The notes under the pieces are model-generated. The model was not told where the DNA came from and made no database searches. It worked only from the letters and a program-made list of their open reading frames with translations. From positions 1 to 33,765 of the forward strand of contig JAKSTH010000013.1 in the NCBI GenBank assembly GCA_024402655.1: a stretch of DNA of 33,765 nt, read 5' to 3'. The stretch's first letter is position 1. Each line of letters opens with the position of its first letter. The position numbers were made by a program, and so were the translations under genes. This DNA is from Treponema sp. (lineage in GTDB: Bacteria > Spirochaetota > Spirochaetia > Treponematales > Treponemataceae). Positions 8,786 to 18,363 of the stretch are shown piece by piece.

Positions 8786-10737
8786 TCTTTTTCTCCATAT
8801 TCATCTGAATCGTTAGCTGCTTCTAAAGCAAGAGATGCCAGGTCGCTTATATACTGAGCCTGAGCTGCTGTTTCTTTTGTGGTTCCTGCTTTACCCAAAG
8901 AAAGTCGCTGTGTTTTTTTCTTTTCTTCCCTTGTTTCCAGCAAAGCTTTTGCACTAAGAAGTATTTGAGCTGCTTCAAAGGCTTTTATATGCAGACACTG
9001 GGCAATTGCACTTTCTTCCTGCTTTGTAAGGTTTTCCAAAGTAGTAAACTGCTTTTGCAGCATAATGGCTCTTTTTTCTCCCACTCCTGGCAGTTCCAGA
9101 AAAATAGAATCTGTGTTTTCCTTTGTGCGAAGATTCTGGTTGCGGCTTGTAGCAAAACGGTGTGTTTCATCTCGCACTCGCTGCAGCAACCGCAGGCCAT
9201 CGCTTCTTTTAGGAAGGCATATTGGAGTAGAATTCCCCGGTCTATAAATTTCTTCATCTCTTTTTGCAAGACCTGCAATTGGAATATCCAGTCCCAAAGC
9301 CTGCAAAATTTCATTTACTGCATTTACCTGACCAATACCACCATCTATAAGAAGCAAATCTGGTAATTCAGCCTGTTCATTCAGCAGTCTTGTATAACGG
9401 CGGGAAACGGCCTCTCTCATGGAAGCAAAGTCGTCTATATAACCGTCTGTAGTTTTAAGCCTGAAGTAGCGGTAATTTTTTTTATCAGGATTACCGTTAT
9501 AAAAGCTGATAAGAGAAGCAACTGGAAACTTACCGCCAATGTGGGCAATATCAAAACCTTCGATTCTAACTGGAAGGCAAGGAAGCCCAAGTTTTTCTTT
9601 AAGTTCTTCCATGGCAGGCACGTCGCCTCTGTCTCTTAAACGGCGAATAATATCTTCGTGGGCATTTTGAACACACATATTCATAGAAGCCACTTCTTTC
9701 GCTGAATTAGAGTCTACTATAGTAAGGTGACAATTTATGTCACTATAAGTTTCTGCCAGCCATTTTTTTATAATTTCCAGGCTTTCTGTAGTAGGAATAA
9801 CAATATTTGGGGGAATCTGATTTTTGTCTTCGTAATAGCAGGCCATAAATTCCCCAATCAAATCATCATCATCATTAAGACTTTCTGCCCGGTAATTTTC
9901 ACGCCCAAGCAGTTTACCCTGGCGAATCTTAAGAACTGTAAAACTAACCAGTTCGCCTTCTGAATAGTAGCCAATGTAGTCTTTGTCCATAGAATCAAAA
10001 TCCTGTACGATATTCTGATTCTGCATAATCATAAGAGCTTTAATGCCGTCTCTTAAACGGGATGCTTTTTCAAAATTAAGCTGGGCGGCAGCTTCTTTCA
10101 TTTGGGCTGTGAGAAGTGCGATGTTTTCTTCATTGTGGCCCTGTAAAAGGCTTATAACTTCTGAAATATATTCGTTATATTCTTCTTTTGAAATTTTGTT
10201 ACAGCAGGGAGCCTTACATTGTTTCATATGATAGTAAAGGCAGGGCGATTCCCGCTTTTTAAGGGTTCTGCAGTGACGCAAAGGATACAGTTTAAAAATG
10301 GTTTCCAGAAAAACGTCTAAAGCTGCTACATCGGGATATGGCCCAAAATAAGTAGAACCGTCCTGCATAATTCGTCTTGTTCTGAAAATTTTTGGAAAAT
10401 CTTCTTTTGTAATGCGCAGAACAGGATATGATTTACCATCTTTAAGGTTTATGTTGTATCTTGGTGAATATTTTTTAATTAAATTGTTTTCCAGCAAAAG
10501 TGCTTCGTATTCGTTAAGGGTGGTAATGTATTCAATGGAAGCTGCATGAGAAATTAAAAGTCTGGTTTTTATTTCTTTCTGACCAGAAAAATAAGAAGTA
10601 AGACGATTTTTTAGATTTTTTGCTTTTCCTACATAAATTACAGTGTTTTCTTCATTGCGCCATAAATAAACTCCGCTGGAAGCAGGGGCTTTTAGTGCAG
10701 TTTGATGTAATTTTTCTCTGTAATTTTGACTAGTCAT
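8782..10737 (-). CDS. uvrC: UvrC: excinuclease ABC subunit C
   Basis: This 651-residue nucleotide-excision-repair nuclease makes both incisions around a lesion after UvrA/UvrB loading. Seen in order: the GIY-YIG domain (GVYLW at 22-26, VIYVGKAKNLKNRL at 33-46); cysteines 156, 166, 174 and 178, with spacing close to the iron-sulfur ligands reported for E. coli UvrC; a UvrB-binding UVR motif (208-241, LNFEKASRLRDGIKAL); the RNase H-like endonuclease (EGFDIAHIGG, LLLIDGGIGQVNAV); and a helix-hairpin-helix (LELPGVGEKRAIML). About 45 polar residues follow the usual end. I chose ATG 10737 because it sits at the normal distance before the GIY-YIG domain. A TTG at 10779 would add 14 residues with no family support. 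It leads the uvrC-addB-addA operon. Confidence 0.95.
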   Translation of the reverse strand: MTSQNYREKLHQTALKAPASSGVYLWRNEENTVIYVGKAKNLKNRLTSYFSGQKEIKTRLLISHAASIEYITTLNEYEALLLENNLIKKYSPRYNINLKDGKSYPVLRITKEDFPKIFRTRRIMQDGSTYFGPYPDVAALDVFLETIFKLYPLRHCRTLKKRESPCLYYHMKQCKAPCCNKISKEEYNEYISEVISLLQGHNEENIALLTAQMKEAAAQLNFEKASRLRDGIKALMIMQNQNIVQDFDSMDKDYIGYYSEGELVSFTVLKIRQGKLLGRENYRAESLNDDDDLIGEFMACYYEDKNQIPPNIVIPTTESLEIIKKWLAETYSDINCHLTIVDSNSAKEVASMNMCVQNAHEDIIRRLRDRGDVPAMEELKEKLGLPCLPVRIEGFDIAHIGGKFPVASLISFYNGNPDKKNYRYFRLKTTDGYIDDFASMREAVSRRYTRLLNEQAELPDLLLIDGGIGQVNAVNEILQALGLDIPIAGLAKRDEEIYRPGNSTPICLPKRSDGLRLLQRVRDETHRFATSRNQNLRTKENTDSIFLELPGVGEKRAIMLQKQFTTLENLTKQEESAIAQCLHIKAFEAAQILLSAKALLETREEKKKTQRLSLGKAGTTKETAAQAQYISDLASLALEAANDSDEYGEKE

Positions 10738-10745
10738 TTGGTTAC

Positions 10746-10774
10746 ATTTTAACAGAAAAACGGAAAATTCTAAA
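10746..10774 (-). promoter_or_regulatory. Candidate near-leaderless promoter for uvrC-addB-addA
   Basis: On the minus strand TTTAGA (10774-10769), a 17-base spacer and TAAAAT (10751-10746) preceded by a TGn extended -10 end 8 bases before the ATG at 10737. The predicted start leaves a leader of about two bases, and no Shine-Dalgarno is present. Confidence 0.45.
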
Positions 10775-10828
10775 GACAAAGTTACGGAATACCGATGTTT
10801 ATACTGTAAAAGACTATTTTAAATATTG

Positions 10829-10834
10829 TATAAT
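10829..10834 (+). promoter_or_regulatory. Candidate -10 element for the LamG/FN3 gene
   Basis: A perfect TATAAT lies 22 bases before the ATG at 10857. No good -35 is found at 16-18 bases, so an activator or another sigma factor may be needed. The short leader contains a GGGG about 10 bases before the start as a weak ribosome site. Confidence 0.35.
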
Positions 10835-10856
10835 AAGGGTGCGGGGCATTTAATAA

Positions 10857-12362
10857 ATGAATAAGTGTACAATTAGAAAATCTATTTTAATCTCTTTAAT
10901 TTTGTGTACTGTAATTCCAGCTTTTGCAAAAGATGTTACTCTTGGTGGAAAAGAAGGCTGGCCTGTTTTTCAGTCTGAACAGAATATTACAAAAGGTAAA
11001 GGCCGCTTTGGTTATGATTGTATTCAGCTGGCAACAAATAGTTTTGAAGCAGATATAGATACAGATCTTCTTATAGATTTTGAAAATCCGGGATGTCCAA
11101 TTTCTGCCGGTGAATATCAGGTAGTTTCAAATAATCTTAAACTTTCAAATCAGACTATTCTGGAAAAATCTGCTGGTTTAAGCCGTAATATTGGCGGCAT
11201 GAATATTATGGGGCTTCCTGGAACTTTCTTTGGTTCAAAAGGAGTGCAGGGGTCTTTCTGTATAGAATTCTGGCTTTGTCCTTCTATTGCAGAAAACGGC
11301 GAAGTTATTTTGAACTGGGAATCTTCTAAAAACCAGGGTGGAAAACTTATTTATCAGCTTTTGAATTGTTCTTTCATGAAAGGTCACCTGGAATGGAATC
11401 TTACAAACTTTTTCGACGGCTATAGAGAAGAAACTGTAACTTTAACTGGCTCCAGCAAAGCTATTCCAGACAAATGGACACATCATTGTATTTCTTATGA
11501 CTGTGAAACTGGTATTCTTGAATATATTGTAAACGGTGTTACAGAAGATATTGTATACATCACTTCTAACGGAAAAGAAAACGGTCAGATTTATCTTGTA
11601 TATTTAGGAGAAGAAGCTGAACTTCAGTTCTGTACAGAATATACAGGAAAAATTGATGATATTCGCATTATGCGCCGTCCTTACTGTCCTCCAGATTATC
11701 AGTCTGCTGAAAATGCAGGAAAAATTGGCCGCATGCTATATGCTCCAAAAGGTGGAAAATTTGTAACTCGTCCTATTGTTGTTTCAACAGGTTCCCAGCT
11801 TACTCGTCTTGTGGCAGAACAGAATATACCTTCTCAGACAGAGGTCTGCTATTATGTTCGTTCCGGCGACAATTACTTTAACTGGTCAAACAACTATCCT
11901 GAATGGAAACCTGTAGTTAGCGGGGAAGAAATTAAAAATGTAAGCGGCATGTACTTTCAGCTGGCTTGCGACATTTATCCAGACGGAAACGGTTCTGTTT
12001 CTCCAACTATTACACAAATCAACCTGGAATTTGAAGAATTGCCTCTTCCATCTCCTCCATTTACTGTAAAAGCACAGGCTGGTAACGGTAGTGTTACTTT
12101 AAGCTGGAGCTGCTCTGTTGATAATACAACCGGAGGATATTATATTTATTATGGAACAAGACCTGGGGAATATTTGGGACGTTTTGCTGCAGAAGGTAAT
12201 TCACCAATTAATGTAGGAAATACAACCAGCTATAAAATTACTGGACTTGAAAACGGTAAAATCTATTATTTTGCAATAGCATCATGGTCTGCTTATGATG
12301 ACAGAATAACAGGACCTTTGTCTAAAGAAGTTTATGCCCGCCCAGCAGCTCGTTTAAAGTAG
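10857..12362 (+). CDS. Secreted LamG-like/fibronectin type III protein
   Basis: This 501-residue exported protein has a signal peptide with cleavage probably after residue 24 (IPAFA-KD). Residues about 132-267 look like a concanavalin/LamG fold: it opens with SFCIEFWLCPS, has a WTHHCISYD strand, and ends at KIDDIRIMRRP, the usual closing strand. Residues about 398-495 form a fibronectin type III domain (VKAQAGNGSVTLSWS, GGYYIYYGTRPG, YKITGLENGKIYYFAI). Such domains bind glycans or proteins. No catalytic residues are recognised. It would lie in the periplasm or at the cell surface. The TPR gene follows after 11 bases, so the pair is likely an operon. The closest analogues are uncharacterised Treponema exported proteins; that comparison is from general knowledge and is not tested here. 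Confidence 0.75.
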   Translation: MNKCTIRKSILISLILCTVIPAFAKDVTLGGKEGWPVFQSEQNITKGKGRFGYDCIQLATNSFEADIDTDLLIDFENPGCPISAGEYQVVSNNLKLSNQTILEKSAGLSRNIGGMNIMGLPGTFFGSKGVQGSFCIEFWLCPSIAENGEVILNWESSKNQGGKLIYQLLNCSFMKGHLEWNLTNFFDGYREETVTLTGSSKAIPDKWTHHCISYDCETGILEYIVNGVTEDIVYITSNGKENGQIYLVYLGEEAELQFCTEYTGKIDDIRIMRRPYCPPDYQSAENAGKIGRMLYAPKGGKFVTRPIVVSTGSQLTRLVAEQNIPSQTEVCYYVRSGDNYFNWSNNYPEWKPVVSGEEIKNVSGMYFQLACDIYPDGNGSVSPTITQINLEFEELPLPSPPFTVKAQAGNGSVTLSWSCSVDNTTGGYYIYYGTRPGEYLGRFAAEGNSPINVGNTTSYKITGLENGKIYYFAIASWSAYDDRITGPLSKEVYARPAARLK

Positions 12363-12373
12363 GAGAAAAGAGA

Positions 12374-15300
12374 ATGCCAGAACAGTTTATTACAAATGTT
12401 AATGAAAAAAATCTAATTTTAACAAGAGCACAGGGAGCTGTTATTTCCCGGGATTTTACAACTGCTGCCCGTTTATATAAACAGCTTTTAAGAGACGATC
12501 CTTCTAATGTTGATTATTTAAAAGAACTTGGTTCTATTTATGTAAAAAACAATGAAGATGAAAAGGCTATACCATATTACGAACAGATTATTACTTTCTA
12601 TCCTCACTATATAGAAGCTATGAACAGTCTTGGAGCCATTTTCCGCCGCTTAAAACGCTATGAAGAATCTATTCAGATTTTGCAGCGGGCTTTAGACGAA
12701 GGACGCCAGACTGCAACTGTAAACTACAATCTCGGCTTTACCTATAAAGAAATGGGCGATTTTGATGATGCAATTGATGCATTTACTGCCGTTATAAATG
12801 AAAATCCTTCTGATGTTCTGGCATACAATCATATGGGATCCATTTATCTTGCAGAAAAACAGTATGATAAAGCTATTGCCTCTTATAGAAAAGGACTTCA
12901 GGTAGATCCTAATCATCCTATTTTAAATTACAATCTTGCATGTACATATAATCAGGCAAAAATGCCAAACGATGCAATCCGCTGCTTTGAAAAAACATTG
13001 AAAGTAAGGCCGGGTTGGGTAGAAGCAATTAAAGATTATAGTTCAGTATTAATTAACTGTCAGAAAACAAAAGAAGCTTCTGATTTAGTTCAAAAATCTA
13101 TAAAACTTCATCCAAATGATCCAAAACTTCTTTCTATGCTGGGAAGAATTTATCTGGATCAGTATGATTACGATTCTGCAGAAAAGACTTTTAAACGGGC
13201 TCGTAATGTAGATGGAAATGATATTGAAATTTTAAAAGGTCTTGCTGTTGCTTTGGAAAAAGAAGACAGACCAAAAGAAGCATTGGAAGCAGTAAATTCA
13301 GCCCTTGCTATTGAACCTGCCAATGAAGATTTAAATAAACAGTACGTTCATACACTTCTTTCTGCAGAATATTACGATGCAGCCCACGACAAAGTACAGG
13401 ATCTTTATAAAAACAACGGACAAAGAGATCCTCAGGTTCTTGATTTGTACGGACAGTATTATATTTGTACAGAACAGGACCAGAGTGCCCAGGAATTTTA
13501 TAATCAGATTGAAAAAAATAACAGACAGTATAAAGAACATATTCTTTCTGCCGCAAACCGTTATGATCAGATTGGTCAGACAGAAAAAGCAGTGGAAAAA
13601 GCAAAAGAATATGTTTCTAAAAAAGCTGATAATCCTGAAGGCTATAATACACTTGGAAAAATTTATGAAAAAGCCGGCCAGTATAAAGAAGCTGTAGACT
13701 CTTATAACAAGAGTAAAGGCTTAATAAAACCAAATATTCTTGCAGATAAAAAGATTTCAAAACTTTCTGCAATGATTGAACCTGAAACAGCAGATGAACA
13801 GCCTGTTGCAGCTGCTCCAGTTGAAGTTGTTCAGAATGAAGCTGCAGCTCCTGTTGTAGAAACTGTGGAAGACAAAGCCGATGAGGAATTTGACTTTGGT
13901 ACAATGGGCGACAATGTTCCAATGGGCGAAGCTCTTTTGGAAAAAGAAGAAGACTTTTTTGACGACATGGATCAGCAGCTGGAAGAAGAATATGCAGAAG
14001 AAGTTGATGAAACTCCAGAAGAACCTGAAGTAGAAGAACCTGCACCTTCTTACAAAGATTATGCAAAAGCTCCTGGAGCTCCAATGGATAATCTGGAAGA
14101 TGAAAATCTTTCTCCATTTGAAGACACATACGAAGAGCCAAAATCTACTGGTGAACAGCTTGTTCCAGATGCAGATTTTGACAAAAAGAAAAATACTCAG
14201 ACAGATGACGACATTCTTGATTCTATGATAAACAATCCTTCTCCAGATCAACCTGAAATGGCGGAAGAACCAGCTGCTTTTGAAACTGCTGAAGAACCAG
14301 AAGATAACATTTTCGATGCATATGGTAATGCCGGAAGCCAGGGTAATGGTTTTGGAAGCGAGCCTGCAAATTCGGGTTTTGGTTCAGATTCAGGAGCTGG
14401 TTCTGGAAACGGCGATGGATTTGGTTCTGATTCTCCAGTAAATTCAGGTTTTGATTCTGGCTCTGGGTATGATTCTGGTGCGGGAACTGGCAGTGGCTCT
14501 GGTAATGGTTCTGGAATAGAACAGCCACAGTATGAATCTTCTATGAATCAGTTTGCAAATGAAATGCAGAAGCGAATGCAGGATGCTATGATGGATTCTG
14601 CCCGCTATGCAATGGATTCAGCACTTAATGCCCAGCGAATGGCCCAGCAGATTGCAGAAGAACAGGAAAAACTTAGAAATAAAGTGGAAAGTATGCCACA
14701 GCCTCAGATTCAGGAACCTGTTACTGAAGTTTCAGAACCTGCAGTTGAAAATATGGCGCCTGTATCTGAAATTTCGGAACCTATAACTTCGACTCCAGAA
14801 GTTGATGAACCTTCTATTTTTGATGACTTATATGTTGAACCAAATACAGAAGATTCTGAAGAAATTACAACAGAACTTGGTGCAATTAAAAACAGCGACA
14901 ACATATCTGCAGAACTTGAACCACTTGGTCAGGAAATTTCTATAGAAGATTCCAATGCAACTTTCATGAATACAGATGATGTGCTGCAGGAAATAAATGG
15001 TGAAACTGAATCAGAACAGATTGAAGAAAGTATTCCAGTCAGTGTAGAAGAAAAGGCAACAGAAATGCTTAATGGTATTACAAAAATTCTTGAGGATGAT
15101 GATATGGCACAACTTAATTCTTCTGAAGTAGAACTGTTCAAAAAATTCCTTACTTTCAGAGAGTTCCTGCCAGAAGAAGAAAAAGAAAAATTCGATTCTG
15201 GAAAAATCCGCATGCTGGCAGAATATATTATTGCTAAAATGTCTGGAAAACCAGGTCTTTTAAAGACTGCTCAATCATTAATTAAATCTGGAATTTTAGG

Positions 15301-15499
15301 TGAAGAATACGAAACTTTCGCAGAAGAAGTTGAAAATATGGAATTGAATAACGACCTTATTAAAAAGGTTCTCCATATTATGATTTCCCTTTCTGCAGAA
15401 CTTGAAGATAAAGGACTTACCCAGTCTCTTACAAATTGTGCAGAATCAGTTCTGGAAAGAATAGAACTGGAAGAAGGAAAATCAGAAATATTTTGCTAA
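12374..15499 (+). CDS. Large cytoplasmic TPR protein with acidic and Gly/Ser-rich tail
   Basis: This 1041-residue protein has no signal peptide and no membrane segment. Residues about 1-465 are a tandem array of roughly a dozen tetratricopeptide repeats; typical units are [20 protein letters not shown] and [16 protein letters not shown]. Residues about 470-650 are Glu/Pro-rich and very acidic. Residues about 651-715 are a low-complexity Gly/Ser/Asp segment. A charged helix with repeated Met/Ala follows (about 730-780), then another acidic stretch. The C-terminal domain (about 895-1041) is helical and ordered. It is preceded by a strong Shine-Dalgarno (AGGAGA) 11 bases after the LamG/FN3 gene. 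The layout suggests a scaffold protein, but the partner is unknown. Its stop codon overlaps the M24 peptidase stop on the other strand (shared CTAA). Confidence 0.85.
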   Translation: MPEQFITNVNEKNLILTRAQGAVISRDFTTAARLYKQLLRDDPSNVDYLKELGSIYVKNNEDEKAIPYYEQIITFYPHYIEAMNSLGAIFRRLKRYEESIQILQRALDEGRQTATVNYNLGFTYKEMGDFDDAIDAFTAVINENPSDVLAYNHMGSIYLAEKQYDKAIASYRKGLQVDPNHPILNYNLACTYNQAKMPNDAIRCFEKTLKVRPGWVEAIKDYSSVLINCQKTKEASDLVQKSIKLHPNDPKLLSMLGRIYLDQYDYDSAEKTFKRARNVDGNDIEILKGLAVALEKEDRPKEALEAVNSALAIEPANEDLNKQYVHTLLSAEYYDAAHDKVQDLYKNNGQRDPQVLDLYGQYYICTEQDQSAQEFYNQIEKNNRQYKEHILSAANRYDQIGQTEKAVEKAKEYVSKKADNPEGYNTLGKIYEKAGQYKEAVDSYNKSKGLIKPNILADKKISKLSAMIEPETADEQPVAAAPVEVVQNEAAAPVVETVEDKADEEFDFGTMGDNVPMGEALLEKEEDFFDDMDQQLEEEYAEEVDETPEEPEVEEPAPSYKDYAKAPGAPMDNLEDENLSPFEDTYEEPKSTGEQLVPDADFDKKKNTQTDDDILDSMINNPSPDQPEMAEEPAAFETAEEPEDNIFDAYGNAGSQGNGFGSEPANSGFGSDSGAGSGNGDGFGSDSPVNSGFDSGSGYDSGAGTGSGSGNGSGIEQPQYESSMNQFANEMQKRMQDAMMDSARYAMDSALNAQRMAQQIAEEQEKLRNKVESMPQPQIQEPVTEVSEPAVENMAPVSEISEPITSTPEVDEPSIFDDLYVEPNTEDSEEITTELGAIKNSDNISAELEPLGQEISIEDSNATFMNTDDVLQEINGETESEQIEESIPVSVEEKATEMLNGITKILEDDDMAQLNSSEVELFKKFLTFREFLPEEEKEKFDSGKIRMLAEYIIAKMSGKPGLLKTAQSLIKSGILGEEYETFAEEVENMELNNDLIKKVLHIMISLSAELEDKGLTQSLTNCAESVLERIELEEGKSEIFC
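14326..14520 (+). repeat. Gly/Ser/Asp low-complexity coding repeat
   Basis: This part of the TPR gene encodes imperfect repeats of the type GFGSD, SGSG and GAGSG. The underlying DNA repeats short GGTTCTGG/GATTCTGG-like units. It may vary in length between strains by slippage. The predicted peptide is a flexible linker. Confidence 0.7.
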
Positions 15500-16656
15500 T
15501 CTAATCTGATAATTCTTGAATGAGTGATTACTTCATTACCAGTCTGGGTAATAAGTACATCATTCTCTAAGCGAGTGCCACCAATTTTTGGATCATAAAG
15601 GCCTGGCTCAAGAGTCACAATCATTCCTGGAACAAAGTGAAGTGCAGGATCCATTTTTGTACTTACTCTAGGATATTCGTGAATTTCTAAGCCAATGCCG
15701 TGTCCCAAAGTGTGTGGCATTTTTCTTTTTGCAGTGGCAAATACAGAATCAGCTTTTTTTGCAGCTTCTACCAGAGTATGTTCTGGAGTATAAAGTTTAA
15801 GACATTCGTTGTAGGCTTTTTCTACCAGAGCAAGCTGTTTTTCCTGTTCTTCTGTAAGTGGACCTTTTGCAACTGTTACTGTTGTGTCGCTGGTATAACC
15901 GTTATAAACTACACCAAAGTCCAGAATAGAAAGTCCTGTATCCGGCCATTTAGCATTTGTATAATTTGGGAAAGCATGAATTGCAAAACTTCTTTCAGGT
16001 CCTGCAGCAAGAGTGTCAAAACCTGTACGCTGGCAGCCATGAATACGGCATTCCCGTTCTATAAGCAATGCTACATCCATTTCTGTTTCAATTTTCCCAG
16101 CTTTTATTTCTGCTTCAATTTTATCAATAATCAAATCACCAATGCGGGCTGCTTCTTTTGTACATTCAATTTCGTATTCATCTTTTGCCAGGCGGCAGTC
16201 AGTTGTAAATTTATGGCAGCCGTCTTCTTTACAGCGGCAGTCATAATTATTTAATGCATCTATATATTTAAGATATTCCAGATATGGCAAATATGGAGGA
16301 AGTTCAACTTTGCTGTTTATTCCGTGAACATAACCAATATTTAAAATGGCTTTTGTAGCTTCAATGGAATTGTTTTTATAACGGGTAAAAGGAATCAATT
16401 TGTCTGCAAAACTGTTTAATTTAGCAAGGTTTTCGTCCCAAGGAGAAAGAATAGAAAATCCATCAGAAAAAATAACAAGAACAGCATCATTACTGTGTCC
16501 TGTGTAATATGCTACTGCTGGATCTCTGTGTTCTTCACTGTCTACAAAAACAACGGCACAAACACCATTTTCTTCCATATAGCTGCCAAGTTTTGCTCTT
16601 CTGGCAGCATAAATTTTTTTCAAATCATCTTTTGTATATTCTTTCATTTTGAACAT
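15496..16656 (-). CDS. M24-family aminopeptidase (Xaa-Pro peptidase type)
   Basis: This 386-residue pita-bread metallopeptidase has all five metal ligands: Asp246 (LSILDFG), Asp257 (YTSDTTV), His319 (LGHGIG), Glu350 (TLEPGLY) and Glu364 (TRLENDV). His227 (IHAFPN) and His326 (IHEYP) match the proton-shuttle histidines. The creatinase-like N-terminal domain (about 1-155) places it with Xaa-Pro aminopeptidase or dipeptidase rather than methionine aminopeptidase. It should cleave X-Pro bonds of cytoplasmic peptides. An unusual cysteine run (Cys140, 142, 147 and 154) sits between the domains. It starts two bases after the murJ stop, so it is translationally coupled. An internal ATG at codon 4 (16647) has a better-placed AGAG and could be the true start. 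Confidence 0.9.
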   Translation of the reverse strand: MFKMKEYTKDDLKKIYAARRAKLGSYMEENGVCAVVFVDSEEHRDPAVAYYTGHSNDAVLVIFSDGFSILSPWDENLAKLNSFADKLIPFTRYKNNSIEATKAILNIGYVHGINSKVELPPYLPYLEYLKYIDALNNYDCRCKEDGCHKFTTDCRLAKDEYEIECTKEAARIGDLIIDKIEAEIKAGKIETEMDVALLIERECRIHGCQRTGFDTLAAGPERSFAIHAFPNYTNAKWPDTGLSILDFGVVYNGYTSDTTVTVAKGPLTEEQEKQLALVEKAYNECLKLYTPEHTLVEAAKKADSVFATAKRKMPHTLGHGIGLEIHEYPRVSTKMDPALHFVPGMIVTLEPGLYDPKIGGTRLENDVLITQTGNEVITHSRIIRLD

Positions 16657-16658
16657 CT

Positions 16659-18287
16659 CTATCTTTTAAATTTTCTAACAATTACAGAAATAAGTTCATC
16701 TTTTGTAATAACCAATAAACCAACTCCCACAATGCCAAATACAAGGGCGCTTACCATAACAGGAACTCCGTAACCAATAAGGCGGCCATAATCTGCAAAT
16801 ACGCTGTTTAAGGCTTTGTGAACAAAATATGTTGGAATAACTGCAATTACAGAGAAAATAGAAATTCTTAAAACATAGGAAATCAGATTTTTAACAAGGT
16901 AGCCAATCTGGAAAGTGTTCATTTTTTTCATAAAAATAAAAAGGAAAACTGTGTTTGCCACGCTTCCTAAAGTAAGAGCAAGGGCAATTCCATTTCCGCT
17001 CATTGGTCTAGAAAGGGCAAGTACAAGAATAATATTACAGCCACAGTTTATTAAACCGGCAATTGCAGGCAATTTAGAATTTCCCTGAGCGTAGAATGCA
17101 GGCGAAATAATTCTGTTTAAAGCGATGAACAAAAGTCCCACAATGTGGTAGCGGAAAACCCCAAGAGTAAGGGCAACAGAATTATCATCAAAACTGTTAG
17201 ATTTATAAATGAGGGAAATAATTTCTTTGCCAGTTACAAGAGAAAAAGCTGTTACTGGAATAGAAATTAAAGTCATAATCTTTACTGCCTGAGCCAGCAT
17301 CTGATTGTAGTCATCCCACTGTTTTTTACTTGCAAGACCACTTAAATCTGGAAGAATTACAGTTCCAATTGAAACTGCAAAAATACCAAGAATAAGTTCC
17401 TGCAGACGAAGACTGTAAGACAAACTGGAAGCAATACCGTCACCAAGATTATTTGCAAAAGAAGTGGAAATCAAATCGTTAATCTGGTAAGCCGCAATAC
17501 CAACAATAGTAGGTCCAATTAAAGCCATAACTCTGCGGGTTCCTGGGTTAGAAAAAGTTTTCTTGAGTGAAGTAAAACAGATTTTCCAGCCGGTTTTGCG
17601 TACAAATGGCCATTGGAAACCAGCCTGAACACAACCACCAACTATAACACCAATAGACATGGCTCTGGCAGGGTTTGCTGTATATGGAGAAAGAAAGTAA
17701 GTTGCAAGAATTACAATTCCATTAAAAAATACTGGTGTAAATCCAGATGGAGCAAAAATCTTGTGACCGTTTAAAATTCCCTGGAACAATGCTGCAATAG
17801 AAATAACAATCAGGTAAGGGAACATTATTCTTGTAAGAATAGAAACTTCCTGTCTTTTTAAAATCCAGGCCTGCATTTGCATTGCATAATCTGCGGCTGT
17901 TGGGTCTGTTGGTTTGTTACAGAAAATAAGGGAAATAAAAGGGCTTGCAATAATTCCTATAAGAACAACACAAACTGTAAGGAAACTTACCAGTGTAAAT
18001 GTGGCTTTAAGAAATTCCTGGGTGTTATTTCGGCTTTCTTCATCGTCACCTTTTGAAAGGTAGTCTTTAAAAGTTGGAATAAAAGCGGCAGAAACTGCAT
18101 TTTCAGCAAAAATTCGTCTAAAAAGATTTGGTAACTGGAAGGCTGTTGTAAATGCATCTGCATACATGCTGGTTCCAAGAAAAGAAGCTTTTGTACTTTC
18201 TCTAATAAGCCCCATAATTCTGGAAGCAAGGGTCATAAGGGAAAGAACAATTCCCGATTTTACAATTGATTTTTCTTTTTTACTCAT
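16659..18287 (-). CDS. murJ: MurJ: lipid II flippase
   Basis: This 542-residue polytopic inner-membrane protein of the MOP superfamily has about 14 hydrophobic segments. It moves lipid II across the inner membrane for peptidoglycan synthesis. The N-terminal signature is strong: SRIMGLIRE (22-30) and DAFTTAFQLPNLFRRIFAE (44-62) match the conserved Arg/Asp residues essential in E. coli MurJ. FIPTF and LGIFAVSIGTVILPDLS are also typical. The C-terminus ends in a short basic tail. The M24 peptidase follows immediately. The gene is divergent from the cyclase gene. No Shine-Dalgarno precedes its ATG, and a promoter-like pair sits 6 bases upstream. Confidence 0.95.
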   Translation of the reverse strand: MSKKEKSIVKSGIVLSLMTLASRIMGLIRESTKASFLGTSMYADAFTTAFQLPNLFRRIFAENAVSAAFIPTFKDYLSKGDDEESRNNTQEFLKATFTLVSFLTVCVVLIGIIASPFISLIFCNKPTDPTAADYAMQMQAWILKRQEVSILTRIMFPYLIVISIAALFQGILNGHKIFAPSGFTPVFFNGIVILATYFLSPYTANPARAMSIGVIVGGCVQAGFQWPFVRKTGWKICFTSLKKTFSNPGTRRVMALIGPTIVGIAAYQINDLISTSFANNLGDGIASSLSYSLRLQELILGIFAVSIGTVILPDLSGLASKKQWDDYNQMLAQAVKIMTLISIPVTAFSLVTGKEIISLIYKSNSFDDNSVALTLGVFRYHIVGLLFIALNRIISPAFYAQGNSKLPAIAGLINCGCNIILVLALSRPMSGNGIALALTLGSVANTVFLFIFMKKMNTFQIGYLVKNLISYVLRISIFSVIAVIPTYFVHKALNSVFADYGRLIGYGVPVMVSALVFGIVGVGLLVITKDELISVIVRKFKR

Positions 18288-18293
18288 ACTTAT

Positions 18294-18322
18294 AAAATAT
18301 CTAAGTTGAGAAATTTTATCAA
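18294..18322 (-). promoter_or_regulatory. Candidate leaderless promoter for murJ
   Basis: On the minus strand TTGATA (18322-18317), a 17-base spacer and TATTTT (18299-18294) end 6 bases before the murJ ATG. It interlocks with the cyclase promoter on the other strand, so the two could interfere or be co-regulated. Confidence 0.4.
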
Positions 18323-18334
18323 TTGATTTACAAT
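18306..18334 (+). promoter_or_regulatory. Sigma70-type promoter for the cyclase gene
   Basis: TTGAGA (18306-18311), a 17-base spacer and TACAAT (18329-18334) each match consensus at 5 of 6 positions. A start near 18341 gives a leader of about 23 bases that contains a GGGGGAAA ribosome site before the ATG at 18364. Confidence 0.55.
18318..18327. promoter_or_regulatory. Palindrome ATCAATTGAT in the divergent promoter spacer
   Basis: A perfect 10-base palindrome lies between the -35 and -10 of the cyclase promoter and overlaps the murJ -35. That position is typical for a repressor operator. The motif is short and AT-rich, so chance is possible. Confidence 0.35.
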
Positions 18335-18363
18335 ATTATATCCGTTTTTGGGGGAAACATTTC

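Noticed and set aside
10735-10779. TTG at 10779 as the uvrC start
   Set aside because: It adds 14 residues with no family counterpart, and the ATG at 10737 places the GIY-YIG domain and cysteines at normal positions.
10785-10794. CGG-AATA-CCG inverted repeat between uvrC and the LamG/FN3 gene
   Set aside because: The arms are only three bases, too short to distinguish from chance.
13617-14251. Overlapping antisense open frames of 174 and 164 codons opposite the TPR gene
   Set aside because: Leu/Gln- and Phe-rich compositions are the expected complement of the acidic coding region; no motifs or ribosome sites.
14326-14520. Repetitive DNA that could be a CRISPR array or mobile-element relic
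   Set aside because: The repeats are short, imperfect and in frame, and encode a Gly/Ser linker within the TPR protein; there are no spacers of constant length.
15700-16254. 184-codon open frame on plus, antisense to the M24 peptidase
   Set aside because: It is Phe/Cys/Ile-rich, has no domain signature or ribosome site, and lies wholly opposite a clearly conserved gene.
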